Positions 14,171 through 19,881 of a stretch of 19,881 bases of DNA are shown here, piece by piece. The first letter of the stretch is position 1; each line of letters opens with the position of its first letter. The notes under the pieces are model-generated. The model searched no databases, was not told where the DNA came from, and saw only the letters and a program-made list of their open reading frames with translations. Source of the stretch: Thermoplasmata archaeon (GTDB lineage: Archaea > Thermoplasmatota > Thermoplasmata > Halarchaeoplasmatales > Halarchaeoplasmataceae). A program made the translations under genes and the position numbers. The stretch spans positions 1-19,881 of the forward strand of contig JAFDTZ010000028.1 of assembly GCA_019594305.1 (NCBI GenBank), in the 5' to 3' direction.

Positions 14171-14308
14171 ATGTTCAAGTGTGCCATCTGTAAGGAGAAG
14201 ATAAGTAAAGACAACATCAATCGGGTTGGTATACAGTGCGATAATTGTGGCGGAAAGGTTTTTTACAAAGAAAGGCCCAACGTCAAAAAAGTATTGAAGG
14301 CTCGGTAA
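14171..14308 (+). CDS. rpoP: DNA-directed RNA polymerase subunit P (Rpb12 homologue)
   Basis: A 45-residue zinc-ribbon subunit of archaeal RNA polymerase that helps hold the RpoD/RpoL platform. It starts MFKCAICKEKI, with four zinc cysteines at 4, 7, 23 and 26 (CAIC, CDNC), and ends with the basic RPNVKKVLKAR. The same frame is open back to an ATG at 14114, but those 19 extra residues lie inside rpl37ae and are absent from the family. The ATG at 14171 is therefore the start. The length matches the family's usual 45-50 residues. Confidence 0.95.
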   Translation: MFKCAICKEKISKDNINRVGIQCDNCGGKVFYKERPNVKKVLKAR

Positions 14309-14312
14309 GAAT

Positions 14313-14540
14313 ATGCATCGTATAACACTCCGTCTTGAGAAGGGCGAAGACCACAAGTATTTACTTAATTCACTTAAACCCGAAACGGAGGATAGTTTGA
14401 AAAAAGTTCATGTCGAACTGCTTTCAGAACTCCCTGGGATATGCATTGAGGCGGATGATTCACACGCACTCAGAGCTGCCCTAAATTCGTATATGAGATG
14501 GTTAGACATCGCAGAAAGAATAGGTAAAAAATTTACATGA
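14313..14540 (+). CDS. pcc1: KEOPS complex subunit Pcc1
   Basis: A 75-residue protein of the Pcc1 family, the dimerisation subunit of KEOPS, which works with Kae1 to place the t6A modification at A37 of ANN-decoding tRNAs. The small alpha/beta pattern is present: a strand (RITLRLE), a helix around KYLLNSLKPE, strands (KVHVELLSELPGICIEADD), then the long C-terminal helix with SHALRAALNSYMRWLDIAERI. Length fits (family about 75-90). The gene begins 4 bases after the rpoP stop and is followed by prefoldin beta, the standard archaeal order. Confidence 0.9.
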   Translation: MHRITLRLEKGEDHKYLLNSLKPETEDSLKKVHVELLSELPGICIEADDSHALRAALNSYMRWLDIAERIGKKFT

Positions 14541-14556
14541 ATAGGAGGCAAAGAAT

Positions 14557-14931
14557 ATGGCTATGAATCAAGAAGATATACAGGCAAAACTGGCTGAAGC
14601 GCAGCAGTTACAGCAACAGCTGCAGCGGATAATCACACAAAAGCAGCAATTACAGCTCAAAGAGAACGAAACGGAACGTGCTTTGGAAGAGTTGGAAAAA
14701 TTGAGTGAAGAGTCACCCGTTTACAAAAACGTGGGCGAAAACATTATGATTAAGATCGAAGACCGTGAAAAGTTGATCGAAGAGCTGAAAGACGATCTCG
14801 AATCCACCCAAGTGAGGGTAAAGGCGATCGCTAGACAGGAAGATAAATTGAGGAAGAACTTTCAAAACATTCAGAAGGAATTGAGTGCTTCCTTAAGTGG
14901 TTTGCAGCAGGGACCAACCGGCGGCGGATAG
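14557..14931 (+). CDS. pfdB: prefoldin beta subunit
   Basis: A 124-residue subunit of the hexameric chaperone prefoldin (two alpha, four beta), which captures unfolded proteins with coiled-coil tentacles and passes them to the thermosome. The whole protein is two long coiled-coil helices around a central hairpin: Gln-rich heptads (AEAQQLQQQLQRIITQKQQL) at residues 9-28, the conserved turn LSEESPVYKNVGENIMI near 48-64, then the second helix. It ends in a Gly-rich tail (GPTGGG). The ATG at 14557 follows AGGAGG by 8 bases. The stop directly abuts the next ATG. Confidence 0.95.
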   Translation: MAMNQEDIQAKLAEAQQLQQQLQRIITQKQQLQLKENETERALEELEKLSEESPVYKNVGENIMIKIEDREKLIEELKDDLESTQVRVKAIARQEDKLRKNFQNIQKELSASLSGLQQGPTGGG

Positions 14932-15864
14932 ATGGACATTCGGGAAGGGGTAAACAACCTCTTCATCGCCCATCAGAACGCAGATCCAGATGCTATTGCT
15001 AGTTTGTATCTCTTGTGGACGAGATACGAAGGGGTGATAGGTTTACCCAACGGACCCGACAGCAGGGGTAAAAGATTAATGAAGTATCTCGATATCGAGC
15101 CCGTTGTGGCTCCGAAATTCGATGATTTTGATCTGGTGGTAGTTGTAGATACACCCGACCCTAAGCAACTCGAACCCATGGTTCTACCGGACGAAGGGGT
15201 AATGGTGATAGATCATCATCAAGTCAACCTTTGGGATCGAGATATAATATACGAAGATAGAAAATCCTGTGTAGAGATCATATATGATATGATAAAGCCC
15301 GGTGAGCTCACCGACAGAGAGGCGGTTGCTATCGTCGCGGGTATTTTATCCGACACATCGAATTTCAGAAGGGGCGACCATCTCACTTTCAAAATTCTCT
15401 GGGATGTCTTGAGTAAATCAGATATCACCATAGATCAAGTCCACAATATATTACAAAGAACACCCTCGTATTCGGAAAAGATATGTCGATTGAAGGGTGC
15501 GAGTCGCTCTTCCCATGAAAGGGTCAACGGATATCTGATAGCATATTCCTTCGTCAGCTCCTTCGAATCGTCCGTATGCAATATGCTGCTCTTAGCAGGT
15601 GCAGATGTGGCCTTTGCCGCATCCCAGCGAGATGATGAAATACTTATTTCCGCAAGAGCTAAAAGTGAGTTGGTGGAGGCGGGTTTCGACCTTGGATATC
15701 TGTTCAACAAAGTATCTCAGGCTTGTGATGGGATCTCCGGTGGAGGTCATAGGGGTGCCGGAGTCCTTAGGGGGAAAGGAAAGGTAGAAGATGTTCTGGA
15801 GCGGATGGTGGAAGAAGCAAAATCGTGGATACGTAAAGAAGGGTTAGAGCGAAGTAGGGATTAA
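14932..15864 (+). CDS. DHH/DHHA1-family phosphoesterase
   Basis: A 310-residue protein of the RecJ/NrnA-like DHH superfamily. The four metal motifs appear in order: HQNADPD (14-20), VVVDTPD (70-76), IDHHQ (93-97) and GILSDTSNF (137-145). A DHHA1 domain follows, with its GGGHRGAG substrate loop at 270-277. Proteins of this type act as single-strand exonucleases, oligoribonucleases or cyclic-dinucleotide phosphodiesterases. Archaeal members at this locus have been linked to RNA or DNA 3'/5' trimming, but the exact substrate cannot be told here. It begins directly after the pfdB stop with no gap, so it is probably translationally coupled and belongs to the exosome operon. Its 3' end overlaps the convergent tyrS by 21 bases. 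Confidence 0.92.
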   Translation: MDIREGVNNLFIAHQNADPDAIASLYLLWTRYEGVIGLPNGPDSRGKRLMKYLDIEPVVAPKFDDFDLVVVVDTPDPKQLEPMVLPDEGVMVIDHHQVNLWDRDIIYEDRKSCVEIIYDMIKPGELTDREAVAIVAGILSDTSNFRRGDHLTFKILWDVLSKSDITIDQVHNILQRTPSYSEKICRLKGASRSSHERVNGYLIAYSFVSSFESSVCNMLLLAGADVAFAASQRDDEILISARAKSELVEAGFDLGYLFNKVSQACDGISGGGHRGAGVLRGKGKVEDVLERMVEEAKSWIRKEGLERSRD

Positions 15865-16899
15865 TTCCTTCATCCTTCCGTAGTTGTCCGGATTTTGCTG
15901 GAAGTGCTGCCTAACCGGTTTTAATAGGTCTGTTAAATATAGGTTCACCGCGTTCTTTAAATCCGCCGGATGAAGCTCACCTTTGATATAAGCGCCTTCC
16001 AGCTCTTTGTATGTTTTGTATAATAAAGGTCCCCCCCATTTTTCGTCTCTGGGGACATTGATCTCAGAAGTTTCAGGGAATATTAGGTACCTACACATAT
16101 CCAGCATAGGGTTGTCCTCTTTTGAAGGTGGGCAGAATGCGCCCTTTACCTTTCTGCTTATATCTTCAGGTGTATCGTGTATAAAGATACAGGAGTCGGG
16201 GTCGCTCTTACTCATCTTGCCTTTGTGAGCTGAATCCATACGTCCGCCTCCCTTGAGACCTGTAAGTATGGGGGTGTGAATGGCTACCGGTTTCTTCCAA
16301 CCTAGCTTATCGGCGGTGTCTCTTGCAAGCATGTGTGCCCTTCGCTGATCCATACCTGCATAGGCCACATCGACACCGAGTTCGAAAATATCTGTTACCT
16401 GAAGTGATGGGTAAATTAGTTTTGAAGAATCCGAATCCGTATCTTCAGCTTCCCTTCCCATTATATCCACCGAGCGGCGTATACGTGCTACGGAATTTGC
16501 CTTAGCTACTCGAAGTACCCTTTCCCAGTAATCCATGTTGTCCATTATCTCGCTGGCAAGAACGAACTCGACTTTATCCTTGTCGACACCCAGGGCAATG
16601 AAACAGTCTCGGATATAATCACCACATATCTTTATGTCCTCTATGGAACCACCGAATTTATCGTTTATGTAAGCGTGCCAGTCTGCAAGCAGTATCTTCA
16701 CTGTAAACCCTGCCTCTTGCATATCTCTTACCTTTCTTGCAGTGAGCATGCCCTGACCTATGTGCATGAATCCGGACGGCTCGATACCGATATAAGCAGT
16801 GGGAGATGAATTATCTTCCAATACTTTTCTTAGTTCTTCCTCTGTGACTACCTCTTCGACATCGCGTAATACGCGTTTTAGACGTTTTTCTATTGACAT
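15844..16899 (-). CDS. tyrS: tyrosyl-tRNA synthetase, archaeal type
   Basis: A 351-residue class I synthetase that charges tRNA-Tyr. It carries AYIGIEPSGFMHIGQ (36-50; the HIGH motif reads HIGQ) and KMSKS at 228-232. Tyrosine-pocket residues match the archaeal TyrRS pattern: Y36 in AYIGIEPSG, then Y163, Q167 and D170 in LIYPSLQVTD, and Q185 in GMDQRRAHM, which separates it from TrpRS. The C-terminal anticodon-binding domain contains GELHPADLKNAV and ends MKELIPTSL. The frame also has a GTG one codon earlier (16902); ATG 16899 is preferred. The GAGGTG element directly touches the start, so its spacing is poor. It is convergent with the DHH gene and divergent from pgk. Confidence 0.95.
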   Translation of the reverse strand: MSIEKRLKRVLRDVEEVVTEEELRKVLEDNSSPTAYIGIEPSGFMHIGQGMLTARKVRDMQEAGFTVKILLADWHAYINDKFGGSIEDIKICGDYIRDCFIALGVDKDKVEFVLASEIMDNMDYWERVLRVAKANSVARIRRSVDIMGREAEDTDSDSSKLIYPSLQVTDIFELGVDVAYAGMDQRRAHMLARDTADKLGWKKPVAIHTPILTGLKGGGRMDSAHKGKMSKSDPDSCIFIHDTPEDISRKVKGAFCPPSKEDNPMLDMCRYLIFPETSEINVPRDEKWGGPLLYKTYKELEGAYIKGELHPADLKNAVNLYLTDLLKPVRQHFQQNPDNYGRMKELIPTSL

Positions 16900-16967
16900 C
16901 ACCTCATGAACAGTTTGGGGTTCAATATGAAAATTTTGGTGCGATTAAGGATGAAAACTACCTTTAT

Positions 16968-16976
16968 GATAATAAA
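16968..16976 (-). promoter_or_regulatory. possible TATA box of tyrS
   Basis: TTTATTATC on the minus strand, about 70 bases before the tyrS ATG, implies a leader of about 45 bases. It lies only about 10 bases, centre to centre, from the pgk TATA box on the other strand. Confidence 0.35.
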
Positions 16977-16978
16977 GC

Positions 16979-16984
16979 TTATAT
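16979..16984 (+). promoter_or_regulatory. TATA box of pgk
   Basis: TTATAT is centred about 31 bases before the pgk ATG at 17013. The expected start site is near 17009, so the transcript would be almost leaderless. There is no GGTG or GGAGG before the ATG, in agreement. Confidence 0.4.
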
Positions 16985-17012
16985 CATTTACCCGTAATCC
17001 ATTTGTGATACC

Positions 17013-18281
17013 ATGTCCGATGTTGAACATAAATTCTTCACGCTGGATGACTTCAATCTAAGGGGCAGAACGGTGCTGGTAAGGGTGGATATAAACTCAC
17101 CTATAGATCCTAGTACCGGAAGGATACTTGATGACCACCGTATAAGGAGTCATTTGGAAACTATAAAAGACCTTGAGAATGCAAAGGTGGTTATCTTGGC
17201 TCATCAAAGCCGTCCGGGGAAAAATGACTACACAACAATGGATCAGCACGCAATCAGGATGTCTCAACTTCTTGGTAAGCGTGTAGAATATGTAGACGGA
17301 CTCTTCGACAGTCATGTAAGGACAAGGATAGGGAACATGAAATCCGGTGATAAGATACTTCTGGAGAACACCCGGTTCTACGCTGAGGAGATCACCCTTA
17401 AAGGCGAGTCTGATTGGAATAAACATAAGGGAACCCACATGGTAAGTAACTTGGCCCCGTTGGTAGATTTTTTCGTTAATGACGCCTTTGCGGCCGCCCA
17501 CCGTGCTCAACCGTCACTGATCGGCTTCGCCGAAGTAGTGCCAAACATTGCGGGAAGGGTGATGCAAAAGGAACTGGAAGACATAGGGCGTGCATTCAAG
17601 GAAAACAACAGGCCGAAGATAGCCATATTAGGTGGTACAAAGATAGATGATTCGATGGAGGTTGCGGAACACATGCTTTCACAGGAGAGTATGGACACGA
17701 TCCTTACTACCGGGCTAATGGGAAACATATTTTTAATGGCCTCGGGACACGACATCGGAAAGGGTAGTGTTGACGTCCTCAAACGAGAGTTCACAGACTA
17801 TGATGCACTTGTCCAGCGTGCAAAGAAAATACTTGAACGTTGGGGTGATAAGATCAGAATACCTCGTGATATTGCACTTAATGTTGATGAATCAAGAAAG
17901 GATGTAGGGCTGGAAGAACTTCCCTCGGAATATCCCATATTCGATATCGGTCTTGAGACCCTAATGGATTACACAAAAGAGTTGATAAATGCCAAACTCG
18001 TTATCGTCAACGGCCCTGCGGGTGTATTTGAAAATGAAGATTTCTCCATAGGTACTACTGAACTTTTCAGGGCGGTGGCACACTCCGATGCATTCAGTAT
18101 CATCGGTGGGGGCCATTCGGTAGCGGTATTGGAAAAACTTGATATCGAAGATGAGATAAACCACATATCCACCGGTGGTGGTTCATGTATAAACTTCCTT
18201 GCCGGTAAACCCATGCCTGGTATAGAAGCCCTGGAGAGATCAAAAAGAATTTTCAAGAAGGGTCCATTCCAGTCACGTTAA
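17013..18281 (+). CDS. pgk: 3-phosphoglycerate kinase
   Basis: A 422-residue cytoplasmic enzyme of the lower glycolytic/gluconeogenic pathway, which transfers phosphate between 1,3-bisphosphoglycerate and ADP. N-domain substrate motifs are RVDINSP (24-30), HQSRPG (64-69), ENTRF (118-122) and VNDAFAAAHRAQPS (155-168). The C-domain nucleotide site has GGTKIDD, VNGPAGVFE, GGGHS and STGGGSCINFLAG. These forms (NSP after RVD, NDAFAAAHRAQ) are archaeal in style. The sequence looks complete. The start at ATG 17013 gives MSDVEHKFFTLDDF, a usual N-terminus. A tRNA gene follows 26 bases after the stop and could be read from the same transcript. Confidence 0.97.
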   Translation: MSDVEHKFFTLDDFNLRGRTVLVRVDINSPIDPSTGRILDDHRIRSHLETIKDLENAKVVILAHQSRPGKNDYTTMDQHAIRMSQLLGKRVEYVDGLFDSHVRTRIGNMKSGDKILLENTRFYAEEITLKGESDWNKHKGTHMVSNLAPLVDFFVNDAFAAAHRAQPSLIGFAEVVPNIAGRVMQKELEDIGRAFKENNRPKIAILGGTKIDDSMEVAEHMLSQESMDTILTTGLMGNIFLMASGHDIGKGSVDVLKREFTDYDALVQRAKKILERWGDKIRIPRDIALNVDESRKDVGLEELPSEYPIFDIGLETLMDYTKELINAKLVIVNGPAGVFENEDFSIGTTELFRAVAHSDAFSIIGGGHSVAVLEKLDIEDEINHISTGGGSCINFLAGKPMPGIEALERSKRIFKKGPFQSR

Positions 18282-18307
18282 CTTCAAGTGTTTTTGTTTA
18301 CAATATT

Positions 18308-18381
18308 GCCACTGTAGCTCAGCAGGCTGGAGCGATGGTTTCGTAAACCATAGGTCGGGGGTTCGAATCCCTCCAGTGGCT
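18308..18381 (+). tRNA. tRNA-Thr (anticodon CGT)
   Basis: A full cloverleaf can be folded. The acceptor stem pairs GCCACTG with CAGTGGC over 7 bp. The D arm is GCTC-loop-GAGC. The anticodon stem ATGGT/ACCAT closes the loop TTCGTAA with anticodon CGT, which reads ACG. The T arm is GGGGG-TTCGAAT-CCCTC. Position 73 is T, as usual for archaeal tRNA-Thr. There is no intron, and CCA is not encoded. It lies 26 bases after pgk on the same strand. Confidence 0.95.
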
Positions 18382-18396
18382 TGATTATTTAACGAG

Positions 18397-18433
18397 CGTC
18401 CTGAACAGCGAGCGCTGTGAGCTATTGAGGACG
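18397..18433 (+). repeat. two-tier inverted repeat downstream of tRNA-Thr
   Basis: An outer stem CGTCCT (18397-18402) pairs with AGGACG (18428-18433). An inner perfect stem ACAGCG (18405-18410) pairs with CGCTGT (18413-18418) around AG. A 9-base bulge lies on the 3' side. It begins 15 bases after the tRNA. It may take part in tRNA 3' processing or termination, or be a small RNA. Confidence 0.5.
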
Positions 18434-18481
18434 ATGGCTTCCATTTAGTCGAAAAAATATACATTCGGACTATCTGCATAT

Positions 18482-18499
18482 CACCTAAAAGCCCAGGTG
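18482..18499. repeat. short hairpin CACCT...AGGTG near the regulator 3' end
   Basis: A 5-bp stem with an 8-base loop, lying between the tRNA (plus) and the winged-helix gene (minus), 28 bases beyond the latter's stop. It may mark the 3' end of the minus-strand transcript. Weak evidence. Confidence 0.3.
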
Positions 18500-18526
18500 C
18501 CTTTGTATTATGACAACTAATTGTTA

Positions 18527-18898
18527 TTATATAGCGTTAGCGTACTCTTTGATATCCTTCAGATTGTCTTCGATTTCTTTGATCTTTTCTTTCTCTAACC
18601 CTTCGATCTCTGCAATGATATCATCAAGTTCCATATTTAAGCTATATTCATAGAAAGGTCTTCCTGATTTTCCCAGATTGATGGTCCTCTTAGTTACCCA
18701 ACCGCGATCTTCGAGTTTTCGTATAGCTATTGAGACCTCCGGTTGTTTCAATCCCGTAGCCTTCTGAATATCTATACTCTTTACTTCATCATTTCCAAGG
18801 AGGTAGGCGAAAACCTTTGCAACATGTTTGTTGACGTCTGCCTTGATCAAACCGTCTATCAGTTTTTTCTGATTTCTCGTTAAGCTATTTTTTTTCAT
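18527..18898 (-). CDS. winged-helix transcriptional regulator (COG3355/MarR-like)
   Basis: A 123-residue DNA-binding protein. The helix-turn-helix spans about residues 40-63 (KSIDIQKATGLKQPEVSIAIRKLE), the wing is at 68-86 (VTKRTINLGKSGRPFYEYS), and a charged coiled-coil dimerisation helix runs from about 92 to the end (DIIAEIEGLEKEKIKEIEDNL). This layout matches predicted archaeal regulators of the COG3355 type. I start at ATG 18898. The frame extends to ATG 18946, but those 16 residues cover a likely TATA box at 18935-18943 and are hydrophobic, unlike the family. It lies 78 bases downstream of an ABC permease gene on the same strand and has its own likely promoter, so it may regulate that transporter. 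The link is inference. Confidence 0.82.
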   Translation of the reverse strand: MKKNSLTRNQKKLIDGLIKADVNKHVAKVFAYLLGNDEVKSIDIQKATGLKQPEVSIAIRKLEDRGWVTKRTINLGKSGRPFYEYSLNMELDDIIAEIEGLEKEKIKEIEDNLKDIKEYANAI

Positions 18899-18934
18899 GT
18901 TAATGCCCTTTGTTATTGGAAATATTAGACATGT

Positions 18935-18943
18935 AGTATTTAT
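18935..18943 (-). promoter_or_regulatory. TATA box of the winged-helix regulator gene
   Basis: ATAAATACT on the minus strand is centred about 41 bases before the ATG at 18898. The predicted leader is about 14 bases. It supports the shorter start. Confidence 0.4.
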
Positions 18944-18976
18944 CATTTTTGTATGAACTGCGATTTAATGAATATC

Positions 18977-19881
18977 TCAAGCGGGTATATCGCTATCTTG
19001 GAATATGATAATTGAACCCGCTATTAACACGATTGCAACCGCTGTCAACAATAAAAGATGCCACGGGTAAACCACTCCGTCCAGCAGTACCGAATTGTAA
19101 TCCCAGTGATGGCATATGGTAAAGGGTAAAACCGGTTCCAGGCTCTCCACCATGTGGGCCGCCATGAATAATGCATATTGAACAAGTATAACGGCAAAGG
19201 AAGCCCCCACCGCTACGCGTGAACTTTTAGTGAGAACTGCAAGTAACATAGACACTGCGATTATCACCAGGAACATGGGCCATGAAGTTACCAATGAAAC
19301 AAAGAAAACGGTACCGCCGGGCTCACCTAATGAATTAACTGAAAACATCAAGAAAAGTCCGGAGAGAATAAGCATGAGAAGCGTAAACAAACTCAACGCT
19401 AAGAATTTCTCTAGTATATACTGTCGTCTGGGTAAAGGTGTGGAGAATATTATGTCCATCCTTCTTTCCTCATAATCCTCGGTTACGCTTTTCACGGATA
19501 TATATGAAAGGTATATACCCACCAATAGGATCCACCAGCTGTATAGTTCAACTGATAGGAATCCTTCCATCTCTTCGAAAGTTATATCGGAGCGACCGGC
19601 GGTGAACATACGGTAGAAAGGTGTTTCCATAAGCTCCGCCATGGGATCTCTAGGTTCTGCTGTAGAGGTCATCCCCAGAGGTATTTCCGATGATTCATTG
19701 GTCACGCCGATAACTCCGAAATATCTTACTTCCCCTTCCGTGTATGAAATAGATGTATGATTCAGGGACGTTCTATTCACCACCCTAGATGTCACCATAT
19801 ACGGATGGCTATCTTCGATGATTATGTACTCAACAAAATCATCCATCTCCTTCCAAGACAGATGTATGATATCTTCTTCTA
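18977..19881 (-). CDS. ABC-2 type transporter permease (N-terminus outside window)
   Basis: The frame is open from the right edge to TGA 18977, with 300 residues visible. The first ~100 form a soluble segment rich in charged and beta-type residues, as in the large extracytoplasmic loop between helices 1 and 2 of NosY-like permeases. Five or six membrane segments follow, at about residues 104-118, 149-168, 181-205, 212-233 and 264-282 counted from the Met at 19846. Between the first two is the conserved cytoplasmic coupling region EDYEERRMDIIFSTPLPRRQYILEKF. The Met at 19846 has a GGAG 4 bases upstream, but starting there would omit helix 1. I therefore treat the gene as truncated by the window. 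The substrate is unknown, and its ATPase partner should lie just beyond the right edge. Confidence 0.85.
   Translation of the reverse strand, partial: EEDIIHLSWKEMDDFVEYIIIEDSHPYMVTSRVVNRTSLNHTSISYTEGEVRYFGVIGVTNESSEIPLGMTSTAEPRDPMAELMETPFYRMFTAGRSDITFEEMEGFLSVELYSWWILLVGIYLSYISVKSVTEDYEERRMDIIFSTPLPRRQYILEKFLALSLFTLLMLILSGLFLMFSVNSLGEPGGTVFFVSLVTSWPMFLVIIAVSMLLAVLTKSSRVAVGASFAVILVQYALFMAAHMVESLEPVLPFTICHHWDYNSVLLDGVVYPWHLLLLTAVAIVLIAGSIIIFQDSDIPA

Noticed and set aside
15844..15864. 21-base overlap of the DHH and tyrS 3' ends as a sign of frameshift
   Set aside because: Both C-termini read naturally and each gene has normal length, so this is an ordinary convergent overlap.
18273..18479. 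68-residue minus-strand frame across the tRNA gene
   Set aside because: It is the antisense translation of tRNA-Thr; the GIRTPDLWFTKPS-like text is a well-known false protein produced by tRNA genes.

Overview
The window is a gene-dense archaeal chromosome segment, almost certainly euryarchaeal. It carries a TATA-binding protein (TBP), a 20S proteasome alpha subunit, the RNA exosome (Rrp4, Rrp41, Rrp42), SBDS, ribosomal protein eL43, RNA polymerase subunit P, the KEOPS subunit Pcc1, prefoldin beta, an archaeal-type TyrRS and an archaeal phosphoglycerate kinase. Many starts are preceded by GGTG or GGAGG ribosome binding sites, and several have a TATA-like element 25-40 bases upstream. I cannot place it at genus level. 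I see no insertion sequence, phage gene, CRISPR array or integration site. The window is mostly housekeeping, and I did not find a convincing undescribed multi-gene system in it.

Layout. 1-385 (+): 3' end of an unrecognised charged protein, opening with a 42-bp tandem repeat. 382-2934 (-): a three-gene purine-salvage operon, in transcription order a phosphorylase, an MTA/5'-deoxyadenosine deaminase and a hypoxanthine phosphoribosyltransferase. 3069-4464 (+): TBP, then a TatD-like hydrolase whose conserved N-terminus has no canonical start codon. 4466-4594 (-): a 42-residue zinc-binding protein. 4704-5828 (+): a class V aminotransferase-fold enzyme with Asn where the family has the PLP-binding Asp. 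6074-9515 (-): the hydantoinase/oxoprolinase pair HyuA-HyuB. 9626-9997 (+): a cyclophilin-like domain protein, divergent from hyuA. 10104-15864 (+): psmA, SBDS, rrp4, rrp41, rrp42, rpl37ae, rpoP, pcc1, pfdB and a DHH phosphoesterase in one run. 15844-16899 (-): TyrRS, divergent from pgk at 17013-18281 (+), which is followed by tRNA-Thr(CGT) at 18308-18381. 18527-19881 (-): an ABC-2 type permease, cut by the right edge, and a winged-helix regulator.

How the genes work together. The first operon fits one route: 5'-methylthioadenosine or 5'-deoxyadenosine (from SAM-using and radical-SAM enzymes) is deaminated to the inosine form, cleaved to hypoxanthine, and returned to IMP. The central block is the conserved archaeal proteasome/exosome superoperon, which joins protein turnover, ribosome maturation, RNA decay, a ribosomal protein, an RNA polymerase subunit, tRNA modification and a chaperone. 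HyuA and HyuB normally form one ATP-dependent enzyme, whose substrate cannot be read from sequence. Compact divergent promoters (hyuA/cyclophilin-like, tyrS/pgk) and tightly packed gene ends suggest a streamlined genome.
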